Assembly: GCA_950295325.1 (NCBI GenBank)
Contig: OX485805.1
Span: 310,501 to 374,500, forward strand
Length of the DNA stretch: 64,000 bases
Source: Polytrichum commune
Taxonomy: Eukaryota > Streptophyta > Polytrichopsida > Polytrichales > Polytrichaceae
Direction: 5' to 3'
This document shows positions 44,761 through 57,195 of this stretch, piece after piece (the first letter of the stretch is position 1; every line of letters starts with the position of its first letter). Made by a program: the position numbers and the translations under genes. The notes beneath the pieces were generated by a model. It was not told where the DNA came from. It did no database searches and saw only the letters and a program-made list of their open reading frames with translations.

Positions 44761-45785
44761 ACTAGCAAGGATGGTGCATTTTGTCCATTGTAAGAAGACG
44801 GCATCAAATGAAGACACAACAAGACTCTTTCTTGATAACGTGTATCGTTATCATGGCCTACCAGATGATATCGTTTCAGATCGAAGAACTCAGTTTGTAT
44901 CCAAGTTTTGGAGATTCCTCTTTGAAAAACTAAAAGTGGACATTAATTTTTCTTCGGCTTTTCATCATCAAACTGACGGACAATCGGAGCGGGTGAATCA
45001 AGTCTTAGAGCAATATCTACGATGTAGCATCAACTACCAGCAAGACGATTGGACTACATATCTACTCCTTGCCGAGTTTACTTACAACAACACTCTCCAT
45101 GCTTCAATTCAAAGCATGCCATTCTTCTCCAACTATGGATACCACCCGAACCTCGACTTATTGAGCTCGTCAACGAATGACAATCCGGCAGCAGAAGAAT
45201 TTGTGAAGCAACTATTCGAGCTTCAGACGACGTTGAAACTTCAACTACAATCCGCCCAAGACGCTTACAAGGCCTCTGCAGATAAACTTCGGAATGAGGC
45301 ACATGCTTTTAAGATTGGAGATAAAGTGTGGCTTCTTCGACGAAATATCAAGACGAAGCGATCGTACGATAAGTTGGACTACTGAAGATTGAGACCATTT
45401 GTCGTCCAGAAGCAAATCAATCTCGTGGCTTACCGTCTGGAATTACCGGCTGCTATGAAGGTACATCTAGTTTTTCATGTCTCTTTATTGGAACCTTGTC
45501 GAGAGTCGTCTTTTCCAGGAATAGTGCAAAGTCCGCCACCTAGTATCGAAATTGAGAACCACGAGGAATACGAGGTGAATAAGATACTGGATACACGGCG
45601 AAGATAGGGTAAATTATAGTACTTTGTGCATTAGAGCGGCTATGATATTAATGAACGAATATGATAATCGGCCGAAAATCTCGCCAATGCGTCAAAAAAA
45701 ATACACAAGTTTCATCAACGATATCCTCATAAACCTAAGCCGTCTCGACGATAGCCTCTCTCTGACGCTTGCCTATCCAAGAACA
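44761..45785 (+). pseudogene. Ty3/gypsy integrase core and chromodomain-like tail
   Basis: The core resumes at MVHFVHCKKTASNEDTTRLF and includes DDIVSDRRTQFVSKFW and AFHHQTDGQSERVNQVLEQY, carrying the second Asp and the Glu of DDE. The part with the first Asp is lost. KIGDKVWLLRRNI and YRLELPAAMKVHLVFHVSLL are the usual C-terminal domain. A broken chromodomain follows, with EVNKILDTRRR, YFVH, SGYDINER and KIHKFHQRYPHK, disrupted by at least four stops. Chromodomains steer integration to marked chromatin in this clade. Confidence 0.85.
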
Positions 45786-45922
45786 TAAAGGGAGGGAGAG
45801 TATTATTAAAATTCATAGTCACTGTGTAGATAGTTTTCAACTTGATATAAAAATAAATTTTTCCAATAATCATAGTGTGGTCTTCTTGTATGGATTTTCA
45901 AGGGATAGACAGTGCGCCAGTC

Positions 45923-46243
45923 ATGGCATCTCAACCGACGAACTCACAAAGGCGGCCCCGAGATGAAGAACCGCCTGCACCACGACGAAGACGGAGGATA
46001 CCAAGTAATCGTTCGCTGGTGATTGTATTTGAGGCCGAGCCTACTTTCAATAATCTGCCAGAATGTGTGTTTGCAGGACAATTTCACAACGAAGATACGG
46101 AAGTTCATGCTTGGTCAGAAGTGAAAGGCGTGGGCCACTACCGTTGGCTGCAGGGACCGATGAATCACTTGCCTCGTGAACAACAATTGGAGTTCATAGC
46201 AAACGTTATGCGGCAGATCTTCGTATTTCTACGTTTGTATTGA
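45923..46243 (+). CDS. Extra small ORF between pol and the 3' LTR
   Basis: An intact 106-residue frame starts MASQPTNSQRRPRDEEP, has a basic cluster (RRRRRIPSNRS), then VIVFEAEPTFNNLPECVFAG and HAWSEVKGVGHYRWLQGPMN, and ends before the polypurine tract. It does not look like envelope: there is no signal peptide or membrane segment. It remains open while gag and pol have decayed, which may be chance. Additional 3' ORFs are known in some plant Ty3/gypsy elements, but I recognise no family for this one. Confidence 0.45.
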   Translation: MASQPTNSQRRPRDEEPPAPRRRRRIPSNRSLVIVFEAEPTFNNLPECVFAGQFHNEDTEVHAWSEVKGVGHYRWLQGPMNHLPREQQLEFIANVMRQIFVFLRLY

Positions 46244-46280
46244 CTGCCAACAACATTGCTTCTCGGAGACCTCGAAGCTA

Positions 46281-46293
46281 AAGGAAGGGGTGA
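46281..46293 (+). other. Polypurine tract of the Ty3/gypsy element
   Basis: AAGGAAGGGGTGA lies directly before the TG of the 3' LTR. Confidence 0.85.
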
Positions 46294-46660
46294 TGTTAGG
46301 GACATAGTTTTGGAACCTTATAAGGACAAGTTTCTAGAAACAAGTCTCTAGAACACTCTAGAATGAATTTTCTAGAATTTTCTAGAACATTCTAGAACAT
46401 TCTAGAAACAAGCTTCTAGAACCTTCTAGAAACCTCCAATAAAAGTTGGTAGAACCTTCTCTAGAAGCTTACGAGTTAACTCTAGAAGTATATATAGGAG
46501 TCGAGGTTGAAGAGTTCTTCAGTCTTGACAACGCACTCCTTAGGACTCTAATCCACCTCTCTGGGTGTTGATCGTGTACTCTTCTTGTTAATCCAAATTT
46601 CCTAGTGGTTCTTGTTTTCTAGTACTTAATTTCTCGTTGCTCATTCTTGTGTCCCTGACA
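46294..46660 (+). repeat. 3' LTR of the Ty3/gypsy element
   Basis: A 367-bp partner of 40863-41219. It is slightly longer because it keeps more TTCTAGAA units in its upstream half. Confidence 0.93.
46370..46431 (+). promoter_or_regulatory. Heat-shock-element-like array and TATA box in the LTR
   Basis: From 46370 to 46407 eight alternating TTC and GAA triplets stand in perfect 5-bp register (TTCTAGAATTTTCTAGAACA and so on). Four more follow at 46414-46431. The HSF binding rule is nTTCnnGAAn repeated, three units being enough. A TATA box (GTATATATAG, about 46489-46498) lies some 60 bp downstream, a normal promoter distance. The 5' LTR has the same layout with some units mutated. Heat activation is inferred. 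Confidence 0.7.
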
Positions 46661-47014
46661 CTACCGGAGCTACTGCCGGAACTGCTATTATGCAAGAAGT
46701 TGTTGCCGGAGCTGGTGCTGCCGGGACTATTGCTGAGAAAGGAAGCTCTTACCGGGAAGTGAAAGAAGTTGTTGCCTGCTGCTGTTGAAATTGTTGTTGT
46801 TGTTGCCTGTTGCCAAGGAAGGGGGAGGAGATACAAATGGCTGCTACGAAAACGGACAAAGTTGTTGTCTGAGCAAACTCGGAGCTGCTACACTACAAGA
46901 TCAAAGAACTCCCATGTAAGGTTCCTAACCATCCATCCATTGCACATAGATTTAGATGCACACACATAACAAGTAGTCTCATAGCAAATTTCCTTTATCA
47001 AGATAGGAGGTAGA
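46661..47014. other. Flank between the Ty3/gypsy element and the LINE
   Basis: 46661-46830 is rich in CTGCCGGA- and GTTGTTGCC-like units resembling the other flank of the element. The 5' end of the LINE may lie around 46915-47010 but has no clear marker. Confidence 0.35.
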
Positions 47015-47317
47015 ATGAAGGTTGCATATGCAACCATCCTTGCCTTTGTATTATGGCTCATAGTAGCCGCCCCATATTGGATATCCTCTCACCGTGTCTC
47101 CTCTCACACTCTTTGGAAACAATATTCAAGTTGTTGTTATGAAAACATACATGAAGATACACCAACATCTAAAATAGTACCACCATATTTTTATGCCTCT
47201 CCATATTGGAACCTTATGTATCTCATCGAAACACCCACACACCTTGAACACCCAACACAACAATACACTAATATAGAAAATAAAAAACTCAAAATTATTG
47301 CATGTTTGGATTGCTAA
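47015..47317 (+). CDS. Small ORF with signal-peptide-like start, upstream of LINE ORF1
   Basis: It starts at ATG 47015 and reads MKVAYATILAFVLWLIVAAP, a basic n-region plus hydrophobic core like a secretory signal or membrane anchor. A Cys-containing, Tyr-rich tail of about 75 residues follows. A second frame (47302-47517) continues without clear homology and abuts ORF1. It may be part of the LINE 5' region or unrelated. Function unknown. Confidence 0.3.
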   Translation: MKVAYATILAFVLWLIVAAPYWISSHRVSSHTLWKQYSSCCYENIHEDTPTSKIVPPYFYASPYWNLMYLIETPTHLEHPTQQYTNIENKKLKIIACLDC

Positions 47318-47513
47318 TAGTTGTTGCTATAAAACCAATAGTAGTAAATTATACAAAAAAACAATCAAAACATTTTTTCCCAAAAACCAATATCCAATTT
47401 GGCCCACAACTTAATTTGTGGAATGGATTTGACATAGAGATGATAAGAAGTAAGAACTTAGTTAAACCTCTACAAAACCATGCCACTCATTTGAACATTG
47501 TATTTGTCACAGA

Positions 47514-49144
47514 ATGACTACATCCACCAATGTTGCTGCCACCACAATGAAACTATTTGAGCAAAATGTTGATATGATAGATGCATTAGCAAATGGTCAA
47601 AAAAGACAAGTTGGTGTCATGATTTTGTCTAGCCAAAAGAAGGCAAAGGGCAAAGGAGTTGTATCCCAACACCCCTTCTTTTGGTTGGGATACCATGCGA
47701 TGAATGCAATTGCATATGAAAATGGTGAAACATTAGAACCAATATTATCGGTTAGTGAACTTGTTAAATTTGGAATGGAACATGATGAGGCATTAGAACA
47801 TCTAGAAGCGGTCCCCTCTTTCCCATACATCGGCCAAAAAGTTTGGCCTTCCAAAAAGATGGATGGTAAAAAAGGTGGGCACTTCAATATCACTCAAGTC
47901 TCTTTTGATGTAGAAGTGGATGAAGGAGGGTTTTCTCTTAACTACTAAGTAGCCATAAACTTTGAGCTTTGTGAACGAAACTTGTCAAGAGATGAAATAC
48001 ATGCAAAAACGGAAACAAGGTTAAAAGCTATGAACATTGAACTAGGATAAATCCTAGGAGAACCTATAGCTATCATTTGCTTCCACAGCTCTAAAAGGTG
48101 AAGTGGTATAATCAAACTCCACCTTAAGAACCTAATGAAAGATGCCAATGATCTTCTTCGTGGTAATACGTTATTTATCCTCAAGTTGGATAATATAACC
48201 TATTATAAAGGAAAGGTATACAAATCATTTGACTCCATAGCCATCGCAAGTTTGCTCTCGGTCAAAATTTCTAATCCCATACTCAAAAATAGAAAATGGT
48301 TTCAATTGCATGAAGAAATTGTCAAAGATGGCTTCAAACGAGAGTATGAATTTGAAGTCACCAATATGCAAAAGAATGATAGTGTTGAATTTGCATGGAT
48401 AAAACCCCATCTCCAGACCAAGCAAAGAAACTAAAAACTTTCAAAATTTTATTTTTCAATGAAATCATGGAAGTACACTTTACTAGTATGGAGAAACTCT
48501 CCGAGGATGATAAGGCAAAAAAGAATGCGGTAGTATTGATTGCAAAAAACTTAAGTAAAACCAAAACCACTGCCGCCCTAGAGGAGGGGATAAAGAAACT
48601 CTTTGGGGTAGAAAATGTGGCGGGCATTTTCTTCCGATTAGAAAAGGGGAAGCATGTGGGGTCATGTAATGTGCAATGTCTAAACGCGGCAGTCTACAAG
48701 AAATATGTAAAACAAAACCATCCAATTCTTGGTAAATACATAGAATTTTCACCTCATCCTAGAAGTCTAGACGGAATTGATGCCCCCTCCGCAATAGAAC
48801 TTGCTAGACTAGGCTTTGCTGATGTCAACACCGCACTAGCCAACACGATTCAAGCCTTGGAAAATGCCCCATCAAAAGGTTACACGAAGGCAGATTTAAG
48901 CAAAATGGTAGAAGACGCGGTGAGCAAAGGGGCAGTGGAAATTCGCAAAGAAATGAGCCTCCTCAAAAATGAGATTGTAAAAGAAGCAAAGATATATTCA
49001 GACAAAGTTCAAGCTGAGTCAAACCGAAATTCAAGAATACAAATTGCATTCCTCCAAAAACAAATGCGCATCACCCTCGAAACCCTTCAAGCCGACTACC
49101 CCGACACCCCCGAAATTGAAAATCACATGGATATGTCAAACTAG
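47514..49144 (+). pseudogene. LINE ORF1 with RRM-like domain, broken
   Basis: Three open pieces (47514-47948, 48135-48434, 48395-49144) make one interrupted protein of about 540 codons, split by stops at 47946 and in 47949-48134 and by a frameshift near 48400. The last piece has an RRM-like fold: AVVLIAKNLSKTKTTAALEE, IFFRLEKGKHVGSCNVQCLN, then GKYIEFSPHPRSLDG. It ends with a helical, probably coiled-coil, Lys/Glu-rich tail (EIRKEMSLLKNEIVKEAKIY). ORF1 proteins bind element RNA and chaperone target priming. The first piece (HPFFWLGYHAMNAIAYENGE) has no domain I can name. Confidence 0.7.
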
Positions 49145-49944
49145 TTTTGACAAATGTAGCAATGGAAACACATATTATAACAAAAATATATTTATATATA
49201 CAAATTAATAAACAACAAAACAAATATTAAATACTATACACAAAATATATAAATATCACACTAACAAAACTAAAATAAAAATAGTATATATCGATACCCC
49301 AACAAAGCAACAAACAAACAACATACAAAGTAAAACCAATGCATACTCTCACCCACCTACATACGTAGCGACAAGAAAACATAATGCAATAAAAATATAT
49401 TTACATACAAAAAACAATAAACCCCAATACAAATGCCGTATAGTATTATTAAATACTACACAAAAAATACATATTTAATACAAACAAAATAAACATAGTA
49501 TTTATCAATACTACCCCAAAAATACAAACCAATAACTTACAAATTAAAATCAAAACCAAGTTACATATTGAACATATTAAAAACAACATACAAATAAACA
49601 ACCAACCTCTAATACACAACAAAAAGAAACACACACAAACAAACACACACATAAAAACAAAAAGGCAATACACAACAAAAACCAATATACTAAATACCAA
49701 ACACCCCACAAAGCACCAAACAAAGCACCAAACGGCCTCGGCCTACCGGCCTCGCCACAAAATAAAACAAATAAAACACTCAAACTACCACAACTTCTAC
49801 CACACATTTTTTATAAACACAAAATTCATGCCAAATCAAACCAAACACATACACTACTCCCCCAAATATACACAAAAACCAATACATGCCCTACCCAACC
49901 TATTTACCACAAGCAAATATATACTAATAAAATATTATAAAATA
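49145..49944. other. AT-rich spacer between LINE ORF1 and ORF2
   Basis: About 800 bp of A- and C-rich, G-poor sequence with CAAACAAACACACAC-like stretches. No frame is supported. This strong strand asymmetry continues through ORF2. Confidence 0.5.
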
Positions 49945-52900
49945 AATCCAAAAACCAAACAACACCAAGGATACCACTTCGTTAATAAACTAGCGCTATT
50001 ATAATGCGGAGACATTGAAACCAACCCAGGGCCAATGCCAGATGTATTGCGTACACACCCAACGATACACAAACAAAAAGCTAGAACCTACTTCATCCCT
50101 AACACAATTAAACTTCACCCGGAATACCAACACCTCGCAAACATGTTTGCTCCTATATTAAAAAAATGACCACCCGTCGCACCAACAATCAATTTTGACG
50201 TTCCCACACCTACACCAATACATACAAACGATAAACCACTCACCTTTACCCCATATACTATATGCCATTATTACAACAATTAACCCTTCAATAAATACAT
50301 GCAATAATATACTAGCTCAACCTAACACCTATCACTTCAACATAGAATGGACTAACACACTCATAAACAAGTTAGCCATCCTTAACAACCCCCAGAAAGG
50401 CATATCTGTACCCAACACCCTTATACCAAATTTGTCACAACACACCAAGACATAATACAACCCCATGACTCGATAAATAAAAAAAATTATAATTTTATAC
50501 ACAGCCAGGAAACGCCGCCAACCCCAGCTGAAATCCAAAACAAATTTCCCTTTCTGCCAGATAAACTAATACACGAATCCCTTCGATGCTTTGAAACATT
50601 AAATGAATACTCCCACCCGCCACCACCCCCAAACATCCCCACACAAACAACAAGAACAAACATCAGCACCAACCAAGAAACAAACATAATAACCTGGAAT
50701 GTAGCATCACTTAACACAGCCTTACCCAACCTACAAAGCCTCATTACCTACACACAAACAAACACAACAATCATTGTTATTCAAGAGACCAAACTCACAG
50801 CAACAAAATCCACAAAATACATCCAAAACTTATTCCCCCAATATAAACTCATATTTAATAACACACATGCACTCACAAGGTGTCTTCATCAAAGAATGCC
50901 TTACACACAAGGAAGGGGTGGACTGCTCACACTCATACACAACAAATATGCCTTCCCCGGGAATATCACCAAAATTCCAACGCCTGTAAACATCTCACCG
51001 TATCTCCAAATAATACGAATAAACAATCAACCACTATAACCATGGCTAATTATCCACATGTACATGCCCACACACATAGAGGATATCCAACTCATACCTA
51101 ACATAAAAGCCACAATCACCGATCAAATTACTGCCCACCCAAATCACATATACAATTTGTGCGGAGACTTTAACCGTGATATTACACTTATTGGTAGACA
51201 AAATGACAATCTTAATACACCACCACAATACATAGATATACAATGGAACACCTTTACTACATCTCTAAACTTCGAATATATCCCAACAAACACCACATTC
51301 TCAAGACAGGGTGGCAACAACTATACATCCACCAGCCTGATCGATGGTTTTTATATTAACTCACAAGATAATAGAAGATACTCCTCTACAACAAATACCC
51401 ATATGGACCTAAACTTAGACCATTACCCAATCACCCTGCATATACCACATAACGCATTACTAGCAAGACCCATACCCCAAAACAACAATACGCATACTAG
51501 GATTCTAAACCCGATACCACTTGACAACTTGGGAAAGTTTAATATTAATTTTTTTGAAAAAAACACCACGTAAATTGACACCCTAATCACCCTCCTTGAA
51601 AATCACGACCATCTCACATGCATCCAATAGAAAGAGGCATGCGCTACATTAGACAACATAATAGAAAAAAATTCAAAAATCATAGAAGAAACATGTAGTG
51701 CAACCCCAATACAACAACTTACAAATCGCACAGCCCAACAAAGTGGATTCCTACTGCACAAACTAGCTAAACAATGGAAAAAACACCTAGCTACATACCA
51801 TCTTATCAGAAAAACTATATACATTACAAAAAATGACACGAACTGATAAACGCACCTAATACTAACTGAAATACGTAACCACCAACATATACAAATCCCC
51901 CACCCCCCAACAACAAACACCTCGCTAAACGTATGGATAGACGAAATAGCAGCTATCGCAAAAACCGCCAACAAACAAGCTAGAAACATAACCACCAAAT
52001 ACACTAAAAATTGCATACTAAAAGCAATATCCAAATATAGACAACTCTACGAAAAGAGCCCTAAGAAAATAAATAAGAAAGTATTCAAAAACTCCGAAGC
52101 CTCACCGCTTGACTTCATCACGGATAGACAAAACAACATCCTCACCAACCCTGAGGACATCGCAAAAGAAATTTACATACAACAATCCATTAGTAACCAC
52201 CTTACAGTTCCTACTTGCCACCACCAACCAAGACACTCACAACATTCTACGTGTAGTGTAAGACAATACCCATGGCACGACCTTGACGGCTTTACCATAG
52301 ATCAACGAGGAGAACCTCAAATCCCACTCCAAACATACTTTGATCAAGCAACATATGATTTATGCCTAAAAAACCTTGGTAATAATAAAGCCCCTAGCCT
52401 TGATAAAATTCCCAATTCAATTCTAAAAAACATGCCACCACGTTTTTACAAACTTTTGTTTTTATTTTTCAAACACTGCTATAAAGATAAATAAATCCCT
52501 GCATCATGGAAAACTAGCCTCACAGTTCTACTTTACAAAAAAAAAAATCCATCACAACTAACAAACCATAGACCTATCGCTCTAGCAAACACCATATACA
52601 AACTTTACACAAGCACATTGACATCTATCTTCTCTGCCTACGGAGAAAAACACCAAACACTACATGATAGTCAAGAAGGATTTCGAGCAGAAAAATGAAC
52701 ATCCAGACAACTCCAAATATTTATTGCTGCATTAGAAGATGCAAAATTCATAAACCAAGACATCTACATTCTCTACATAGACTTCAAATATGCCTTTGGA
52801 TCCATTGACCACGCAAGACTCCTAGTCATAATGAAAGACCTCGGATACCCAAATAATGCCATAAAACTAATTGGGAACATATACTCACAATCCACTACTA

Positions 52901-55900
52901 TATTCACTGGAGTATATTTTGGTAAAACACAGCCTATCCCCATTCAAAGATGAACAATACAATGAGATACCCTAAGCCCCATACTTATTCTTTATATTTC
53001 TAGAACCCCTCTTTAGATGGTTACAACAAGGAAATAATGGATACACATTCGGAACCTCTAAAGTAAAAATCTCCTCAGCAGCATATGCCGACGACTTAGC
53101 AATCATTGCTAACAAACTAAAATCCCTACAAATACAACTCAACAAACTTGACAAATTCTGTGAATGGGCTGGCATGGACCTTGGAATTCCCAAATGCGCA
53201 GTAACTGGATGCCCAAACAAATCCAAAATGAGCCCCACAGCATTCAAAGTTCATATTCAAGCCACTAATATACACTACAGAAACGAACCTATTCCAGTGT
53301 TAAATCAAAACGAGCTAAATGTACATATCTTGGAATAAACCTAGCCCCCTCATTAAAATGGAAAACACAAATACATACCACCACCAACAAAGTCGTAAAA
53401 CAATGCAAAGAACTAGTAGCTTGCCCAGCCACTATGCAACAAACGCCGTACCATATTCCTTACCTGCCATCAAGAAACTAGACAAAAAGATTATTGCCCT
53501 CCACAAAACAATATGCGGAATTCCAAAATGCACATCAAACATAGTCACGCAACTCCCTCACAATCTATTTGGAATAGAAGCCTTCTCACTTAAAAAAGCC
53601 TACCTACGATGTATCGGTGAACAACTACAACATGCCCTTAATGACACAGGAAAATTAGGGAAAATTTAAAATGGACTACTACAATCTATATTAGCAAAAT
53701 TTGGTGGCTCTGAAGTAATACCTCGCATCAAATATCACCACTGTGTCCGCTCACCTATAACTAGAACACTATTCCTACTCAAAAAAGAAGTCGGAGTCCA
53801 CTTAAAAAGTACAATGGACAATTTCCTATTAAACACTTCCCCACTCGAAAATATTTGGATGAAAAAAGCACAAAACATCCACGGCCTAAACCCTCAAACA
53901 TCGCTTAAACTACTACAAAAGTTACTAACATAAAATATACTTAGGCTAGAGCAAATCACCCTACCCAATGGCCTTAATATGATGAGCCAACTGATTTTAG
54001 AAACTATCATTCTAGACCCACCAAACTAATTAAAAGTGCACAAAATATTGCTCAACAACTATTTTGCCACCCATCATGTCCCCCACAATGCCGACAACCG
54101 TGCCTTCATCACCGTCCCCCAAGAACACTAAAAGACAAATACATTATAATAAATCACAACATTCTTCCTAGACAACCCGAACCCCCAATACACCCCCCAA
54201 ATCCACCCCACCCGCACCAACCCCTCCACCAAGAAACGTTCTTAATAACCCTAGACAATTCCCTATCTACGTCATCCTTGATCATAAACAACGACACTAC
54301 ACTGATTCCAATGGGATAAAGAGAAATGATACATCATATCTATGCCAATGGATAATAAGAAACAATAACACATACAAAAAATGGCGAACCCAAAGAGACC
54401 TATTCCCCTGGTACGACACTAATACATGTACCCATCATACTGAATTATTAACTCAATACTATACCAAAAAACAACACAAACATTTCTCAAACCTAATAAA
54501 TGCCCACTTCGCTATAGAACAATAACGTGATACAAGATATGTTACCCCTGCTACAATTATACCAATGGCACATATCTCTATCTACGAATGCAACCCCGAG
54601 AGTGATATAGAAACCAACGTCAACACTATACAAACATATATGAAAATAATGGGCGACACCTCATCACCATCCCTAAAACCAGACTACATTGGTTATGGAA
54701 ACAATACCAACTCGTAAAAAACACCCCACATGGACTAGAACCACCCACACAATCATTTGAAACTAAAATTGTGTGGCTATACCAACGATACAAATACCAC
54801 ATCCCAAAGAATGACCCTTTGAAACTAACCCAATACACACTACCAACGCCAATATTAAACTTCCTCACCACATCATTTAATGTTAACCACTCATACTTTT
54901 CATCTCCAGTCACATGCCCTATACACCTCAACCAATTCTACTCACCATTTCCAAGAGACAAGATATTTGGATCCATAGGGAAAGCCTTCGATCATAAATG
55001 GAAAGGAATAGGATACGCCCACCCAAATAATGCAACATACCTACTACATGCCATACATTGGGCTTGCCTTGCCGCCAAAATAGACCCATATACCATCACA
55101 ATAATCATATCACCATATACCAACTGGTACCAAAACTCTGACCCACATTCCAATCCATACCCAGACACACATATTATCGCCCACTTTGCCGCAGATACCA
55201 TTACATACGAAGAACCCACTATACCACCAGAATTAAACATACCTGGAAAAGAACCTTCCTCGATACAAATATTCTGCATACACCACCAAAATAACACCAT
55301 AGGAACCCACGACCAATTAAACCAACTCACCTATATAGCAAACAATCTCTCAATGCAACAACTACACACCCAAATTGCCACACACACTCCCCCAGACACC
55401 CCTGTCAATGCTAGTAAAAAATGGTCCAAATTCAATTACCCAAATACCCCTCTATTCAATGTAACACCTATACCTCAACTACCTAACTATCAAACTAATT
55501 TACCACTAAAATTCCACCCACAATTTAGCTACTACACCGATGGCTCATTCAAAAAACCTAAAGAAATCCTCCCCGGAACATGGAGAAGAGAAAAAGCAAG
55601 ATATGACATCTATAGCCCTAAAGGGCTTAGCATCTCAAAAAGACTACATGGTCATCAAAATATCCTACGTGCATAAATGATTGTTATCCATGAAACACTA
55701 CGAATCATTAATAACCAATACCCAAACGAACCCGCATACATATTTACTGATAGTCTAAACGTACTATATCTACTAAACACACAAATCAAACACCCCACTC
55801 TACATAATAGTCACCCCGACCAAGTCACACTCGCCTCCATGGTCCGACTGCTTCAAAACCGATCCCAACCTATCACACTATACAAAATAAGGGCACATAT

Positions 55901-57035
55901 CAACATAGACGGTAACGAACAAGCGGATAAACTAGCAAAAGAAGGCCTAGGCCTACCTCATGAAAACGCTATACATCCATTCGAACATGCCCACGCTATA
56001 CCATACTACTATCAAAAAGACGAATGGCCCTCCATGATAGACACACCAGACAAAGGCCCCGTTAGATTCCTAGAAAAACAAATTATAAAATATGATAGAA
56101 TATAAAACCTATAACCTATGGCCACACACACCCCTAATATCCATAAATGGACATGAAATGCAAACATCGACAAAGAACTCTCCAATGAATTATGGAACAA
56201 CCCTAATATTACAGACAAACAAAAATCCTGCCTCATCAAATTTCGTACGGGAACTTACATGGGCCACGCCAGAAAACAACTCTTCTTTGGCAGGCAAAGA
56301 TACCCTACCATTACTTGTCCTATTTGTAACTCATATGAACCAAACACGTGGCTATACGTACTACTTACATGTAGACAACAACATATACACTCACTTCACG
56401 TTAAAAGACATAACAAAGTTGTATGGGAAATAAGAAAAATGCTAATATCGTCCAAAAAATCCAGATGTTGCACTCTCATGAATGCTAGTACATTCAACAA
56501 CAACCCCCAAGAAAACACCGTCCCTAACTGGCTATTACCATGTACATGTGGAACCCAAAGATGCCATTGTAACGCCCGATTTAGACCCGACATCCTCTGC
56601 GGTAAAGTGTTGCCGTACCAAAACGAACCACCCACAAATATTGACCAAAATCTTATCATACAATTCATTGAATTCACATAATGTAACGACAGATTCTCAC
56701 CGGAAACACTCGAAGCTAAAGCTAACAAATATAGACCCTTAATAGAAAACATAGCCGCTAAAGGTTGGAAAATTGACCCGATCATCGTTATTACGGCAGG
56801 CGCTAGAGCTGCAACACACACCCCATCAATGAAAATACTTGAAGAAAAATTCAAACTACCTATGTCAGCCATTCGAAACACCTTTAAAAACATAAACACC
56901 ATTGCCATACAATATGCCATGTCCATCCTCCTCCACAAAAGAAGATTAGAAAATAATCAACCTCTACCTCAATTACAAGACCCCCTAGTAAAAATAAAAA
57001 TAAAAAAAATAAAAAACTACAAATATAATAATTAA
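49945..57035 (+). pseudogene. LINE ORF2: endonuclease, reverse transcriptase, RNase H, zinc knuckle
   Basis: The AP-endonuclease shows ITWNVASL, IQETKL, CGDFNRD, SLIDGF and LDHYPI (50680-51430). The reverse transcriptase shows NHRPIALANTIYKLYTSTL, DSQEGFRAEK, YIDFKYAFGSIDH, TIQ-DTLSP with TGA at both expected Gly codons, and AAYADDLAIIAN (about 53077-53112). RNase H shows YYTDGSF, IFTDSLNVLYLL and IRAHINIDGNEQADKLAKEG, with a TAA at the usual catalytic Glu (55674). Then come CPICNSYEPNTWLYVLLTC, RHNKVVWEIRK and a conserved tail ending KFKLPMSAIRNTFKNIN. More than ten stops or shifts make it inactive. The longest open pieces are 54771-55676 and 55677-56105. Confidence 0.88.
50008..50034 (+). 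other. 2A-like ribosome-skipping motif
   Basis: The codons read GDIETNPGP, preceded by LALL-stop-C. This fits the 2A consensus D(V/I)ExNPGP, including the final Pro. 2A-like peptides are known near the start of ORF2 in some non-LTR retrotransposons, where they release the upstream peptide or act as a signal. A TAA four codons before the motif, probably from TTA, breaks the frame in this copy. Confidence 0.75.
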
Positions 57036-57195
57036 AACCACATTAGTATATATCGGCAACGGGCACAATTCCCCCCTGCCACGCGAAAGACGGACTGCTA
57101 GGTGACATAAACATCACACTCCCAATACTTACGCAAACACACTCACTAGAATCTAAAACACCAAGAGTTAAAACCTTGCACCAAACAAATCCAAG

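Larger units (their letters stand above)
40863..46660 (+). mobile_element. Ty3/gypsy chromovirus-type LTR retrotransposon, decayed and rearranged
   Basis: LTRs of 357 bp (40863-41219) and 367 bp (46294-46660) start TGTTAGGGAC and end TCCCTGACA. Between them lie a tRNA-Met-type primer-binding site, gag, protease, reverse transcriptase, an inserted GC-rich repeat in place of RNase H and the integrase N-terminus, the integrase core, a chromodomain-like tail, an extra ORF and a polypurine tract. RT before integrase makes it Ty3/gypsy. Stops and shifts are frequent. The flanks (CTGCA versus CTACC) do not give a convincing target duplication. Confidence 0.93.
47015..57045 (+). mobile_element. LINE (non-LTR retrotransposon) with 2A-like motif and RNase H, decayed
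   Basis: The order is a small 5' frame, ORF1 with RRM-like domain (47514-49144), AT-rich spacer, a 2A-like motif (50008-50034), AP endonuclease, reverse transcriptase, RNase H (55520-55960), a C-terminal zinc-knuckle-like region and an A-rich end (AAAATAAAAATAAAAAAAAT near 56990-57015). There are no LTRs. It is long (about 10 kb) and interrupted by many stops. A second, older 3' copy lies at 34960-37000. Clade is uncertain: RNase H is found in I-type and some plant L1-type LINEs. The 5' end is approximate. Confidence 0.88.

Noticed and set aside
50003-53000. TGA at expected Gly codons of the LINE RT (for example around TIQ-DTLSP) as a sign of recoding or an alternative code
   Set aside because: TAA stops and frameshifts occur as well, and the hAT-like gene ends in TGA under the standard code. 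G-to-T decay is enough.
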